Position numbers and translations under genes: made by a program | The notes under the pieces: model-generated | What the model was told of the DNA's origin: nothing | Databases searched by the model: none | Seen by the model: only the letters and a program-made list of their open reading frames with translations | NCBI GenBank assembly: GCA_002308875.1 | Contig: DBWK01000060.1 | Coordinates: forward strand, 6,112-16,086 | Reading direction: 5' to 3' | Source of the DNA: Treponema sp. UBA1240 | GTDB taxonomy: Bacteria > Spirochaetota > Spirochaetia > Treponematales > Treponemataceae | Length of the DNA: 9,975 nucleotides | Part shown: piece after piece, positions 1 to 6,303 of the stretch | Numbering within the stretch: the first letter of the stretch is position 1 | How the letters are laid out: every line of letters starts with the position of its first letter

Positions 1-197
1 GCCTTTGATATACCAGCCTGTTCCAGTGTATTAAGGTTGTTTCCGTTTGCCTGAATAACCAGACAGTCCACGCTGTTTGACGCATGTCGAACGGTTTCTT
101 CATCGTTGTCAATTAAGACAACATCCATCTTTTCTGAAACAAGTCGCTTTGCTAACTGCAGTCCGGTAAAACCTGCTCCGATGATTATTATTTTCAA
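1..197 (-). CDS. trkA: TrkA-family NAD-binding potassium uptake regulator, N-terminal part (runs off the window)
   Basis: Partial gene: 65 codons from its start at 197 to the left edge. The translation begins MKIIIIGAGFTG, a Rossmann beta-alpha-beta nucleotide loop (GxGxxG, residues 7-12). A second strand ends in LIDND (28-32), whose acidic residues normally hold the NAD ribose, and LEQAGISKA closes the part seen. This is the layout of the TrkA_N (RCK) domain, which gates Trk/Ktr potassium transporters from the cytoplasmic face. The start is TTG, because no ATG is available before the nucleotide loop. AGAGG lies 10 bases upstream (208-212), and the TTG overlaps the TGA of the preceding ECF gene, suggesting translational coupling. 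The C-terminal domain and any trkH partner lie outside the window, so the TrkA or KtrA subtype cannot be settled. Confidence 0.85.
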   Translation of the reverse strand, partial: MKIIIIGAGFTGLQLAKRLVSEKMDVVLIDNDEETVRHASNSVDCLVIQANGNNLNTLEQAGISK

Positions 198-799
198 TCT
201 TGGTCTGCCTCTGAAAGACGAGATTTATTGCGGTTTGTATATCCCAATACACAACCTACAACCGCAACTGTTATTATAACTGCCGCTGCCGCTTCAATTA
301 ACGCCTGTGGCATCAAGCTTGCAATTACCACAATAAAACCTTTGTTCTCAAAGATTTGGGTAATTTGTTCCCTGAACAACAGGAATAACGAGCCGATTAC
401 CAGAACAGTATTCGTAAGCGAACCGAAAAAGGCCGCAACAGCTGCTGGTATTATTTTAGGCAATATTTTGATTTTTCGCAACAAATAAAAAACTGCCCAG
501 GCAACTAATCCTATACAAGCACGCGGAACAACGGATACGAGAGGATTTACAAAGAACGGATCCAAAACGCCGGTCGGCGAGATTGCCGCCTGAATCATAC
601 TCCAGACACCAAAAATGAGTCCGATGATAAGTCCTGCAACCGGACCTTCCAAAATTGCACCAATAATTACAGGCACATGAAGAATTGTTATTGCTGCGCC
701 TGCAAAGGGGATAAAACCCAGTTTGGTAACACCCAGTAAAATACTTAATGCGCTAAGTGCGCCGGTAACGGCGATTTTTTTAATCAACTTCTTTTTCAT
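194..799 (-). CDS. ECF transporter S component (substrate-binding membrane subunit)
   Basis: A 201-residue, highly hydrophobic protein with about six membrane segments and a lysine-rich N-terminus, the usual size for energy-coupling-factor S components. An AxxxA pattern (A10-A14) sits in the first helix, where S components contact EcfT. The stretches GFIPFAGAAITILHVPVIIG (28-47) and NPLVSVVPR (85-93) resemble the general ECF S-component family often annotated with unknown or pantothenate-like specificity. The substrate cannot be read from sequence; a vitamin such as pantothenate is only a guess. It needs a shared EcfA/EcfA'/T module encoded elsewhere. ATG at 799 has AAGG (808-811) eight bases upstream. 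It lies 51 bases after the malic enzyme on the same strand, and its stop overlaps the trkA start. Confidence 0.8.
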   Translation of the reverse strand: MKKKLIKKIAVTGALSALSILLGVTKLGFIPFAGAAITILHVPVIIGAILEGPVAGLIIGLIFGVWSMIQAAISPTGVLDPFFVNPLVSVVPRACIGLVAWAVFYLLRKIKILPKIIPAAVAAFFGSLTNTVLVIGSLFLLFREQITQIFENKGFIVVIASLMPQALIEAAAAVIITVAVVGCVLGYTNRNKSRLSEADQD

Positions 800-844
800 A
801 AAATTTACCTTATTATAAAACTTTCTTTAGTTCAACCTCTTCCG

Positions 845-862
845 GCGGGCTTAAAGCTCCGC
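845..862 (-). other. Intercistronic hairpin across the malic enzyme stop codon
   Basis: On the minus strand the arm 862-856 (GCGGAGC, one bulged A) pairs with 850-845 (GCCCGC) around a five-base loop that contains the TAA stop. Six mostly G-C pairs form. No T-tract follows, so it is not an intrinsic terminator. It may protect the 3' end of the malic enzyme part of the message or lower read-through translation. It could also be chance. Confidence 0.25.
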
Positions 863-2029
863 GACACCTATTTTTCGCGCGGTTTCTGCAACTGCCGCAG
901 CAACGGCTTTTGCAACACGCGGGTCAAATGGTGACGGAATTACATAATCCGGTCTCAGTTCTTCTTCCTTTATAAGTGAAGCCAAGCCCATCGCCGCCGC
1001 CATCTTCATTTCTTCCGTTATTTTTCGGGCACGTACATCAAGAGCACCTCTGAACAATCCCGGAAACGCAAGAACGTTGTTTACCTGATTCGGGAAATCG
1101 GAACGTCCTGTGCCAATAACCTTTGCTCCGCCTGCAACTGCGTCCGCATAGGGGATTTCGGGTTCCGGATTTGCCATTGCAAAGATAATCGGTTCTTTTT
1201 TCATAGATGCAACCATTTCTTTTGTAATAAGATTGGGTTTGGAAACACCTATAAAAATGTCCGCTTCTTTCATCGCATCCTGCAGGCTGAGTCTGCGGTT
1301 CTGCTTGTTTGTTATAAGGCAAAGTTCCTTTGTTAAAAAGTTGTAGTTTTCGTAATCGTCTTTCAGTACAATTCCCTTGCTGTTAAAACCGAGAATATCT
1401 TTTATACCGAAATCCAGCAGCATACGGCAGATTGAACTTCCGGCGGCACCCATTCCACTGACAACGGCGGTAACATCTTCTTTCTTTTTTCCGATTAACT
1501 TTAATGCGTTGCTTACAGCAGCAGTTACAACTATCGCTGTTCCGTGCTGATCATCGTGAAAAACCGGAATATTCAGTTCTTTTATCAGTGTGCGCTCAAT
1601 CTCCACACAACGCGGTGCGGAAATGTCTTCAAGATTGATTCCGCCAAAGCTTGGAGCAAGCGCCTTACAAATACTTATTATTTCTTTTGGATCTTTTGTA
1701 TCAAGGCAAATTGGTACACAGTCAACACCGCCGAATTTTTTGAAAAGCACAGCCTTGCCTTCCATAACCGGCAGACCTGCTTCCGGTCCAATGTCACCAA
1801 GCCCGAGAACCGCCGTACCATCGCTTACAACGGCGATTGTATTTCCTTTCCAGGTGTAATTGTAAACCTGCTTTTTGTCTTTTGAGATAGCCCTGCAGGG
1901 TTCTGCAACGCCGGGCGTATAAGCCAGTGACAAATCCTTTGTATCGTTAAGTGGCATTTTTAATTCAGTTGAGATTTTTCCTTTCCAAATGCCGTGCTTT
2001 TCAAGAGATTCTTCGTAAATTGTAGCCAT
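851..2029 (-). CDS. Malic enzyme (malate dehydrogenase, oxaloacetate-decarboxylating), short single-domain form
   Basis: A 392-residue cytoplasmic enzyme converting malate and NAD(P)+ to pyruvate, CO2 and NAD(P)H. The malic N-domain carries LAYTPGVAEP with the likely catalytic Tyr37, and MEGKAVLFK with the catalytic Lys92. Metal ligands are expected at NLED (Glu134, Asp135) and FHDDQHGT (Asp159/160). The NAD-binding domain has SGMGAAGSS (191-199) and ANPEPEI (286-292). The protein ends after the NAD domain and lacks the phosphotransacetylase-like tail of E. coli MaeB, matching the shorter form common in Firmicutes and spirochetes. Cofactor preference (NAD or NADP) is not readable. ATG at 2029 has AAGGA (2036-2040) six bases upstream. 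That site overlaps the uppP stop, which points to one transcript with coupled translation. It could supply pyruvate and reducing power during fermentation. Confidence 0.95.
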   Translation of the reverse strand: MATIYEESLEKHGIWKGKISTELKMPLNDTKDLSLAYTPGVAEPCRAISKDKKQVYNYTWKGNTIAVVSDGTAVLGLGDIGPEAGLPVMEGKAVLFKKFGGVDCVPICLDTKDPKEIISICKALAPSFGGINLEDISAPRCVEIERTLIKELNIPVFHDDQHGTAIVVTAAVSNALKLIGKKKEDVTAVVSGMGAAGSSICRMLLDFGIKDILGFNSKGIVLKDDYENYNFLTKELCLITNKQNRRLSLQDAMKEADIFIGVSKPNLITKEMVASMKKEPIIFAMANPEPEIPYADAVAGGAKVIGTGRSDFPNQVNNVLAFPGLFRGALDVRARKITEEMKMAAAMGLASLIKEEELRPDYVIPSPFDPRVAKAVAAAVAETARKIGVAEL

Positions 2030-2038
2030 TCTAATTCC

Positions 2039-2851
2039 TTATTTCAAAAATATCAGAGTAATTATTCCAAGTGGAATAAGATATGCGGCAAACCATCCCA
2101 GTTTGCCTTTTTTTACTATTTTCATCAGTACCTTTAATGCGAATAAGCCGGACAAAAAGGCCGCCACGCAACCAAGCAACAGCACCGGCAGAGAAACTGA
2201 AGATGTCAGCGAATCCATGTCTTTCAGTTCCAGAAGAAATGCGCCCAAAATTGCAGGTATCGACAGAATAAAAGCAAATTCACCGGCTGTTTCCCGCTTC
2301 ATACCTGAAAACAAAGCACCCGAAATGGTAATACCGGAACGTGAAATTCCGGGCAGAACACCAAAGCCCTGCGCCAGTCCACAGATAACACCCTGTTTTA
2401 TGGAAACACCATCGTTCTGAGTTTTGTTTTCAGTGTTTTTCTTGGCGAAAAACTCAGAAAAGACCAGCAGCAGTGCTGTCAGAATAAAGCCTGCAGATAT
2501 AAACTTTATTGGAAGCTTTTCAACAACGTCCTTAAAAGCAATGCCCATAATTCCGGTTATAATCGTTCCGCAGATCAAAGCAACAATATATATTTGCAAA
2601 GGTTTATCTTCCGGTTGTTCTTTCCGCGTGATAAACCTGAAAAACACTTTTATAAGTTCCCAAATCAGTTTGTAAAAAAACAGAACAACTGCGCACAATG
2701 TTGCCAAATGCAGCATTACATCGTATAAAAGCGGGATTTCTTCCAAGTTGAACAAGTTTTTCAAAACAGCCAGATGTCCTGAGCTGGAAACCGGCAGAAA
2801 TTCTGTAAGTCCCTGCAAAAGACCCAAAAGCAATGATTGTAAATATGACAT
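2039..2851 (-). CDS. uppP: Undecaprenyl-diphosphatase (BacA/UppP family)
   Basis: A 270-residue integral inner-membrane protein of typical family length. It dephosphorylates undecaprenyl pyrophosphate to the monophosphate, recycling the lipid carrier for peptidoglycan and surface polysaccharides; extra copies confer bacitracin resistance. The two family signatures are intact: QGLTEFLPVSSSGH (13-26, with Glu17, the serines and His26) and PGISRSGIT (167-175, with Arg171). Hydrophobic helices fill the rest, with a charged loop around 135-152. ATG at 2851 has GAGGA (2856-2860) four bases upstream, and a sigma70-like promoter lies just beyond. It is the first gene of the minus-strand run followed by malic enzyme, ECF S component and trkA. 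This grouping of functions looks more like shared transcription than one pathway. Confidence 0.96.
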   Translation of the reverse strand: MSYLQSLLLGLLQGLTEFLPVSSSGHLAVLKNLFNLEEIPLLYDVMLHLATLCAVVLFFYKLIWELIKVFFRFITRKEQPEDKPLQIYIVALICGTIITGIMGIAFKDVVEKLPIKFISAGFILTALLLVFSEFFAKKNTENKTQNDGVSIKQGVICGLAQGFGVLPGISRSGITISGALFSGMKRETAGEFAFILSIPAILGAFLLELKDMDSLTSSVSLPVLLLGCVAAFLSGLFALKVLMKIVKKGKLGWFAAYLIPLGIITLIFLK

Positions 2852-2870
2852 ATATTCCTCAACTGTTGTG

Positions 2871-2899
2871 ATTATGACTTATTAGGCAAAGAGTAGCAA
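2871..2899 (-). promoter_or_regulatory. Predicted sigma70-type promoter of the uppP operon
   Basis: On the minus strand, -35 TTGCTA (2894-2899) and -10 CATAAT (2871-2876) are separated by exactly 17 bases. Transcription should start near 2864, which leaves a leader of about 13 bases that still contains the GAGGA ribosome-binding site. It is back to back with the GH39 promoter in a 109-base divergent intergenic region. No experimental support. Confidence 0.55.
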
Positions 2900-2914
2900 T
2901 AGACATTGAATGAC

Positions 2915-2956
2915 TTGAGTATTATTTTTTTTCTATATAATATTTGATTTTGGAGG
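2915..2956 (+). promoter_or_regulatory. Predicted promoter and ribosome-binding site of the GH39 gene
   Basis: A perfect -10 TATAAT is at 2936-2941. The best -35 is TTGAGT (2915-2920) with a short 15-base spacer; TTGAAT at 2906 would be too far. GGAGG (2952-2956) lies four bases before the ATG. An inverted repeat TATTAT/ATAATA (2920-2925 and 2937-2942) brackets the spacer and overlaps the -10, a possible repressor site. The non-optimal spacer suits a regulated promoter, but this is inference. Confidence 0.5.
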
Positions 2957-2960
2957 AAAG

Positions 2961-4529
2961 ATGAACAATTCAATTATTATCAGCGGTTCAGAAAACATAA
3001 AATTCAACAATAACACGGATTTTTGCGTAGGCACGGGCAGAATGGGACTTGCCCTTACAAAAGAATACTTTGACCAGCTTAAGGTCGTTCAAAACAGCAT
3101 AGGCTTTAAGTTTATACGCGGACATGGCTTGTTTTGCGATGATATGGGAATTTATCAGGTTTATTATGATAAGACCGGCTTAAAAAAGCCGGAAGATTTT
3201 TCATCTTTTGAAGAATACAAAGCTTATTTAGAAAAAAACGCAAAAACTTCCGTTGAATACAACTTTACCTATCTTGATCGCGTAATTGATTCCTATCTTG
3301 AACTGAATATCCGGCCTTTTCTTGAACTCGGTTTTATGCCTAAAAAATTAGCTTCAGGTACACAGACCGTTTTCTACTGGAAAGGAAACGTTACTCCTCC
3401 AATCAATTATGATGTTTGGGCAGACCTTGTTGCTAACACTCTACGACATTTACTTTCGCGTTACGGTGAGCAGGTTCTTTCATGGCCGGTTGAAATATGG
3501 AATGAACCGAATCTTTTTGTGTTTTGGAAAGATGCGGATATGCAGGAATATTTCAAACTGTATGAATGTACCGCAAAAGCCGTAAAAAGCGTAAGTAAAA
3601 AATTTCAGGTAGGCGGACCTGCAATTTGCGGTGGCGCGGACGAAAAATGGATGAAAGGCTTTCTTGATTTTTGCTCACAAAAAAAGCCTCCGCTGGATTT
3701 TATCTCGCGCCATCACTACACGACCGAAACACCTGAAGAAAAAGGACACTATGGTTATGCTAAGCTGATGACCCCTGATGAAACATTCCAAACACTGGAA
3801 GACTGCCGTAAAATAATCGATTCTTATCCCGATTACAAAAATCTTCCGTTTTACATCACCGAATTCAACACATCTTATATTCCAAACTGTCCTATTCACG
3901 ACACAAATTTGAATGCTGCTTACATTGCGCGTACTCTTTCTAAAATAGGCGACTACGTAACGGCTTATTCCTACTGGACATTCGGCGATGTTTTTGAAGA
4001 ACACGGCATTCCGTTTACACCGTTTCACGGTGGATTCGGACTTTTGGCAAACGGCGGTATTCCAAAACCAACCTTTTGGACTTTCAAATTCTTCAAAGAC
4101 TTGGAACTTAACGCCGAAAAATGCGTTTACCGTGATACAAGCGCAGTTATCGTAAAAACCATAGAAGGCGGATACAAAGGCATAATCTGGAATCTTCCTA
4201 TGGAAACTGACGGTACACCGCTTGAAGTTTCGCTCAAATTCCAGAACCTTAAAGGACGCATATGTCTGATTACAAAAACCGTTGATGAAAAATCAACAAA
4301 TCCTCTGAAAATTTGGAACGATTTGGGTCAACCCGCAAATCCGTCGCAGGAACAAATTGAGCTGATAAAAGCCGGTGCAAATCCACTTACTCAAACACAG
4401 ATTTTGGACGATGGCGCGGACTTTGCAATCACAGCGGCCAAAAATGCTGTTGTTTACTTTGAATTAGTATCAGCACCAACAACAGCTGACAATGGTTACA
4501 ATTACGATTTTTACGACAAAATGTTTTAA
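2961..4529 (+). CDS. xynB: Glycoside hydrolase family 39, probable cytoplasmic beta-xylosidase
   Basis: A 522-residue retaining glycosidase. The TIM-barrel carries the GH39 hallmarks: IRGHGLFCDDMGIY (52-65), WPVEIWNEPN (175-184) with Glu182 as acid/base, and FYITEFNTSY (297-306) with Glu301 as nucleophile. RHHYT (250-254) and SYWTFGD (337-343) fit active-site walls, and the C-terminal ~140 residues fit the accessory beta-sandwich. There is no signal peptide, so it acts on imported oligosaccharides; release of xylose from xylo-oligosaccharides is the commonest GH39 bacterial activity, though others occur. Length agrees with clostridial XynB. A strong GGAGG precedes the ATG. It ends stop-to-stop with a ROK regulator, its most likely regulator. 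No xylose isomerase, kinase or transporter is in the window. Confidence 0.9.
   Translation: MNNSIIISGSENIKFNNNTDFCVGTGRMGLALTKEYFDQLKVVQNSIGFKFIRGHGLFCDDMGIYQVYYDKTGLKKPEDFSSFEEYKAYLEKNAKTSVEYNFTYLDRVIDSYLELNIRPFLELGFMPKKLASGTQTVFYWKGNVTPPINYDVWADLVANTLRHLLSRYGEQVLSWPVEIWNEPNLFVFWKDADMQEYFKLYECTAKAVKSVSKKFQVGGPAICGGADEKWMKGFLDFCSQKKPPLDFISRHHYTTETPEEKGHYGYAKLMTPDETFQTLEDCRKIIDSYPDYKNLPFYITEFNTSYIPNCPIHDTNLNAAYIARTLSKIGDYVTAYSYWTFGDVFEEHGIPFTPFHGGFGLLANGGIPKPTFWTFKFFKDLELNAEKCVYRDTSAVIVKTIEGGYKGIIWNLPMETDGTPLEVSLKFQNLKGRICLITKTVDEKSTNPLKIWNDLGQPANPSQEQIELIKAGANPLTQTQILDDGADFAITAAKNAVVYFELVSAPTTADNGYNYDFYDKMF
3175..3201 (+). other. Terminator-like hairpin inside the GH39 coding region
   Basis: CCGGCTT (3175-3181) and AAGCCGG (3186-3192) form a perfect seven-pair stem around an AAAA loop, followed after four bases by five T (3197-3201). 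It lies about 215 bases into the gene. The four-base gap weakens it as an intrinsic terminator, so it may act as a pause or attenuation site or be a by-product of coding. The protein sequence here (KTGLKKPE) is poorly constrained. Confidence 0.3.
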
Positions 4530-5707
4530 ACAAGCTTGCCGAGATGACCAGTGGAATTGATATCGGACAGGGATTCCAAAATGGATGGACCTGTTCCCAG
4601 CGGCGAAGCAAGGCTCGGTAGCGCAAAGAACCTGTCTATGAACATACCGGCAGCACCGTATGCAACGGCAAGATGCCCCAGTGATGATAACCGGACTTCG
4701 CAATGATGCGTTGCATCATAAGGCCATTGGTAAACTATCCTCTTGTTTATCATTTCCGCAAGTTTTTCCGCGTAATCAGACGGTAAACCGCCGATGTAAA
4801 CAGTTTCAAGATTCAGCATATTGACCAAAAACGCCACATGCTGAGCAAGTTCGTAAAATATGGAATTGGCGTCTGAATCGACAGCGGATTTTGCCAGGTC
4901 TTCTTCTTCAGCCAAAAACTGACCATCCTTATTACCGTTCCACAACAAGCTTCGGAATTCACCGGCAGAAAAATCGTTACCTTTGTAAATCTTTCCGTTT
5001 ATTATCAAACCAGTACCAACAGAAATCTGTCGGCTTTCCAGACGGGATTTTTTATCTTTTTCACGAATCTCTATCAGCAAAAATATGCTGTTCTGTATTC
5101 CCATATCGTGCAGCAAAGTTCGTTCACTGTAACAACAGCAACGTGCATCGTTCTCTATGAGGACAGGTAGTTCCGCCTGTACAGAAGCCATCTGCGAAAA
5201 CGGAAACGGTGAAGAAAGTGACAGCGGAATTGATTGGAATATAATACCTGCATCACTGTTTACAAGACCGGACAAACCGGCGCCAATTCCTACAAGCTTT
5301 ATATTTCGTTTTTGCGCTTCTGACTTTAAAACCTGTTTTGCTTTTTCAAAAACTTCAAGACAGTCATTAACCGGCATTGCTTCCGTGTGTTCAAACAGAA
5401 TATCTCCGGGTAAATCCAAAAGGCAGCATACGTATCCGTCACGATTGATTTCTATACCGCCGACCGCGGCAAACGTCGTTGTTATTTCCAGATAAACAGG
5501 TTTGCGACCCCCAAGTGGTCCGGTTGAACCATGCGCAAACTCTGATACAATTCCAATATTCACAAGTGCAGAAACAATTTTTGTTACGGTTGATTTATCA
5601 AGTCCAAGCTCACTTGCAATTTCTATCCGGCTTATACCGTTTTTCTGCCAGATAAGACGCAGTATTCGTGAAACATTTATATCGGACTGAGAATTTATCA
5701 TTTTCAT
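4526..5707 (-). CDS. ROK-family transcriptional regulator (XylR/NagC-like repressor, atypical)
   Basis: A 393-residue regulator. An N-terminal winged helix-turn-helix (about 12-55, with SRIEIASELGLDKSTVTKIV) ends in the GGRKP wing (66-70). A ROK effector domain follows, with IGAGLSGLVNSDAGI (141-155) and the sugar-contact motif ENDA (185-188). The phosphate-binding DxGxT of sugar kinases is replaced by GIEINRDG, so it should not be a kinase. The usual zinc motif after AGEF (His, then CxCGxxGCxE) is absent: the protein reads AGEFRSLLWNGNKDGQFLAEEE with no Cys or His. Three cysteines follow ENDA (190-192). No Shine-Dalgarno precedes the ATG at 5707 or the alternative at 5701; a strong promoter places the mRNA start almost at the ATG. 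It probably controls the facing GH39 gene in response to a pentose or related sugar; the ligand is not readable. Confidence 0.9.
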   Translation of the reverse strand: MKMINSQSDINVSRILRLIWQKNGISRIEIASELGLDKSTVTKIVSALVNIGIVSEFAHGSTGPLGGRKPVYLEITTTFAAVGGIEINRDGYVCCLLDLPGDILFEHTEAMPVNDCLEVFEKAKQVLKSEAQKRNIKLVGIGAGLSGLVNSDAGIIFQSIPLSLSSPFPFSQMASVQAELPVLIENDARCCCYSERTLLHDMGIQNSIFLLIEIREKDKKSRLESRQISVGTGLIINGKIYKGNDFSAGEFRSLLWNGNKDGQFLAEEEDLAKSAVDSDANSIFYELAQHVAFLVNMLNLETVYIGGLPSDYAEKLAEMINKRIVYQWPYDATHHCEVRLSSLGHLAVAYGAAGMFIDRFFALPSLASPLGTGPSILESLSDINSTGHLGKLV

Positions 5708-5716
5708 GGTTAGTTG

Positions 5717-5745
5717 ATTATATAAACATACTTGTTATTTTTCAA
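5717..5745 (-). promoter_or_regulatory. Near-consensus promoter of the ROK regulator, predicted near-leaderless start
   Basis: On the minus strand, -35 TTGAAA (5740-5745) and a perfect -10 TATAAT (5717-5722) are 17 bases apart. The expected start is 5709-5711, only 2-4 bases before the ATG at 5707. No Shine-Dalgarno can exist in such a leader. If the ATG at 5701 is used, the leader is still under 11 bases. Confidence 0.6.
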
Positions 5746-5815
5746 GAAAAAAATAAATTCCTAAAAAACACTGATAAAATTTTCAGAAAGTTTTAATGTT
5801 TTATTTCCAGTATGA

Positions 5816-5848
5816 TGATACTATTAGACCATAAACAAAAACAAGGAG
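5816..5848 (+). promoter_or_regulatory. Weak promoter candidate and ribosome-binding site of the proline-rich protein gene
   Basis: TGATACTAT (5816-5824) reads as an extended -10 (TGn plus TACTAT) without a convincing -35. A start near 5831 would leave a 24-base leader holding AAGGAG (5843-5848), six bases before the ATG. A short inverted repeat AGTAT/ATACT (5809-5822) overlaps the -10. The remaining bases of this 147-base divergent gap are A/T-rich with no other recognisable element apart from the ROK promoter. Confidence 0.3.
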
Positions 5849-5854
5849 TGCAAT

Positions 5855-6238
5855 ATGAGTAAAAAAACACTGAAAACCATTATTTTGCTTTTAATTTTTA
5901 CTTTGATTTCAAGTTCTTTCTTTGCTTTTTCAGAGAGTTCGAAAGGTAATGTGAGCATAGACATTGACTTTGATTTTGGCATTATACGGGTCGGAAATCC
6001 ACCACCCCCACCACCTAAAGCACCTCCGGCTCCACCAAAGGCACATAAACCTGCACCGAAAAAACATATGGCTCCGCCGCCACCGCCACCAAGAAGATGT
6101 CCACCACCACCACCAAGACGTGTACGTATTCGCGTAAAGCCAAAGAAGATTGTTATAGACGGATCAAAACCGTTGCCACCCACAACACATTTTTATCCTG
6201 ATTTTTATGCTGATACAGATGGAAACGAAAAAAAATAA
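5855..6238 (+). CDS. Small exported proline-rich, basic protein of unknown function
   Basis: A 127-residue protein I do not recognise. Lys3, Lys4 and Lys7 followed by a hydrophobic stretch (9-24) and AFS (24-26) form a signal peptide, probably cut after Ser26. There is no lipobox Cys. The mature part starts with an alternating stretch (SIDIDFDFGIIRV, 34-46). A region of polyproline runs follows: six Pro at 49-54, six at 74-79, five at 83-87, separated by Lys/Ala/His and Arg-rich linkers with a lone Cys82. After a basic strand (RRVRIRVKPKK, 88-98) the tail is acidic. Such runs form extended polyproline-II rods, suggesting a periplasmic spacer or a basic rod contacting peptidoglycan or polyanions; this is inference. 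The runs should make translation depend on EF-P. AAGGAG is six bases upstream. The proline codons are mixed, so selection acts on the protein. Confidence 0.8.
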   Translation: MSKKTLKTIILLLIFTLISSSFFAFSESSKGNVSIDIDFDFGIIRVGNPPPPPPKAPPAPPKAHKPAPKKHMAPPPPPPRRCPPPPPRRVRIRVKPKKIVIDGSKPLPPTTHFYPDFYADTDGNEKK

Positions 6239-6303
6239 AAAATTTTAAACTTTTTTTCTAAAAAGAGGTAAAAAATAGAATTTGTTTTCTATATATACTA
6301 TGT

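Noticed and set aside
812..817. Perfect TATAAT (minus strand) upstream of the ECF gene as an internal promoter
   Set aside because: No -35 at 16-18 bases (TTGAAC is only 12 away), and the predicted start would fall inside the ribosome-binding site of the ECF gene.
1544..1885. Plus-strand reading frames across the malic enzyme gene
   Set aside because: They are antisense to an intact gene with full family motifs, and lack ribosome-binding sites and recognisable protein features.
4531..4538. CAAGCTTG palindrome just past the GH39 stop as a bidirectional terminator
   Set aside because: It is an eight-base perfect palindrome with no loop room and no adjacent T-tract; it is simply part of the ROK coding end.
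5708..5854. A Bacillus-type XylR operator in the ROK promoter region
   Set aside because: A GTTTGTTTAAACAAAC-like palindrome was looked for here and in 2852-2960 and not found; only loose A/T-rich partial matches occur.
5824..6183. A 119-residue glycine-rich reading frame on the minus strand, opposite the proline-rich gene
   Set aside because: It is the mirror of proline codons read as glycine. It has no ribosome-binding site and its hydrophobic end is just the complement of the signal peptide region. The plus-strand gene has AAGGAG and a proper signal peptide.
6227..6258. GAAAAAAA/TTTTTTTC inverted repeat after the proline-rich gene as a terminator
   Set aside because: The stem is only A-T pairs apart from one G-C, and A/T tracts of this kind are expected by chance here. 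It may still weaken transcription, but cannot be called. The rest of the 65-base gap shows only A/T-rich sequence.
6276..6299. TAGAAT or TATACT as a -10 for the first lipoprotein
   Set aside because: Neither has a -35-like hexamer at the right distance, and the TATACT would place the start inside the ATG. Cotranscription with the proline-rich gene is as likely.
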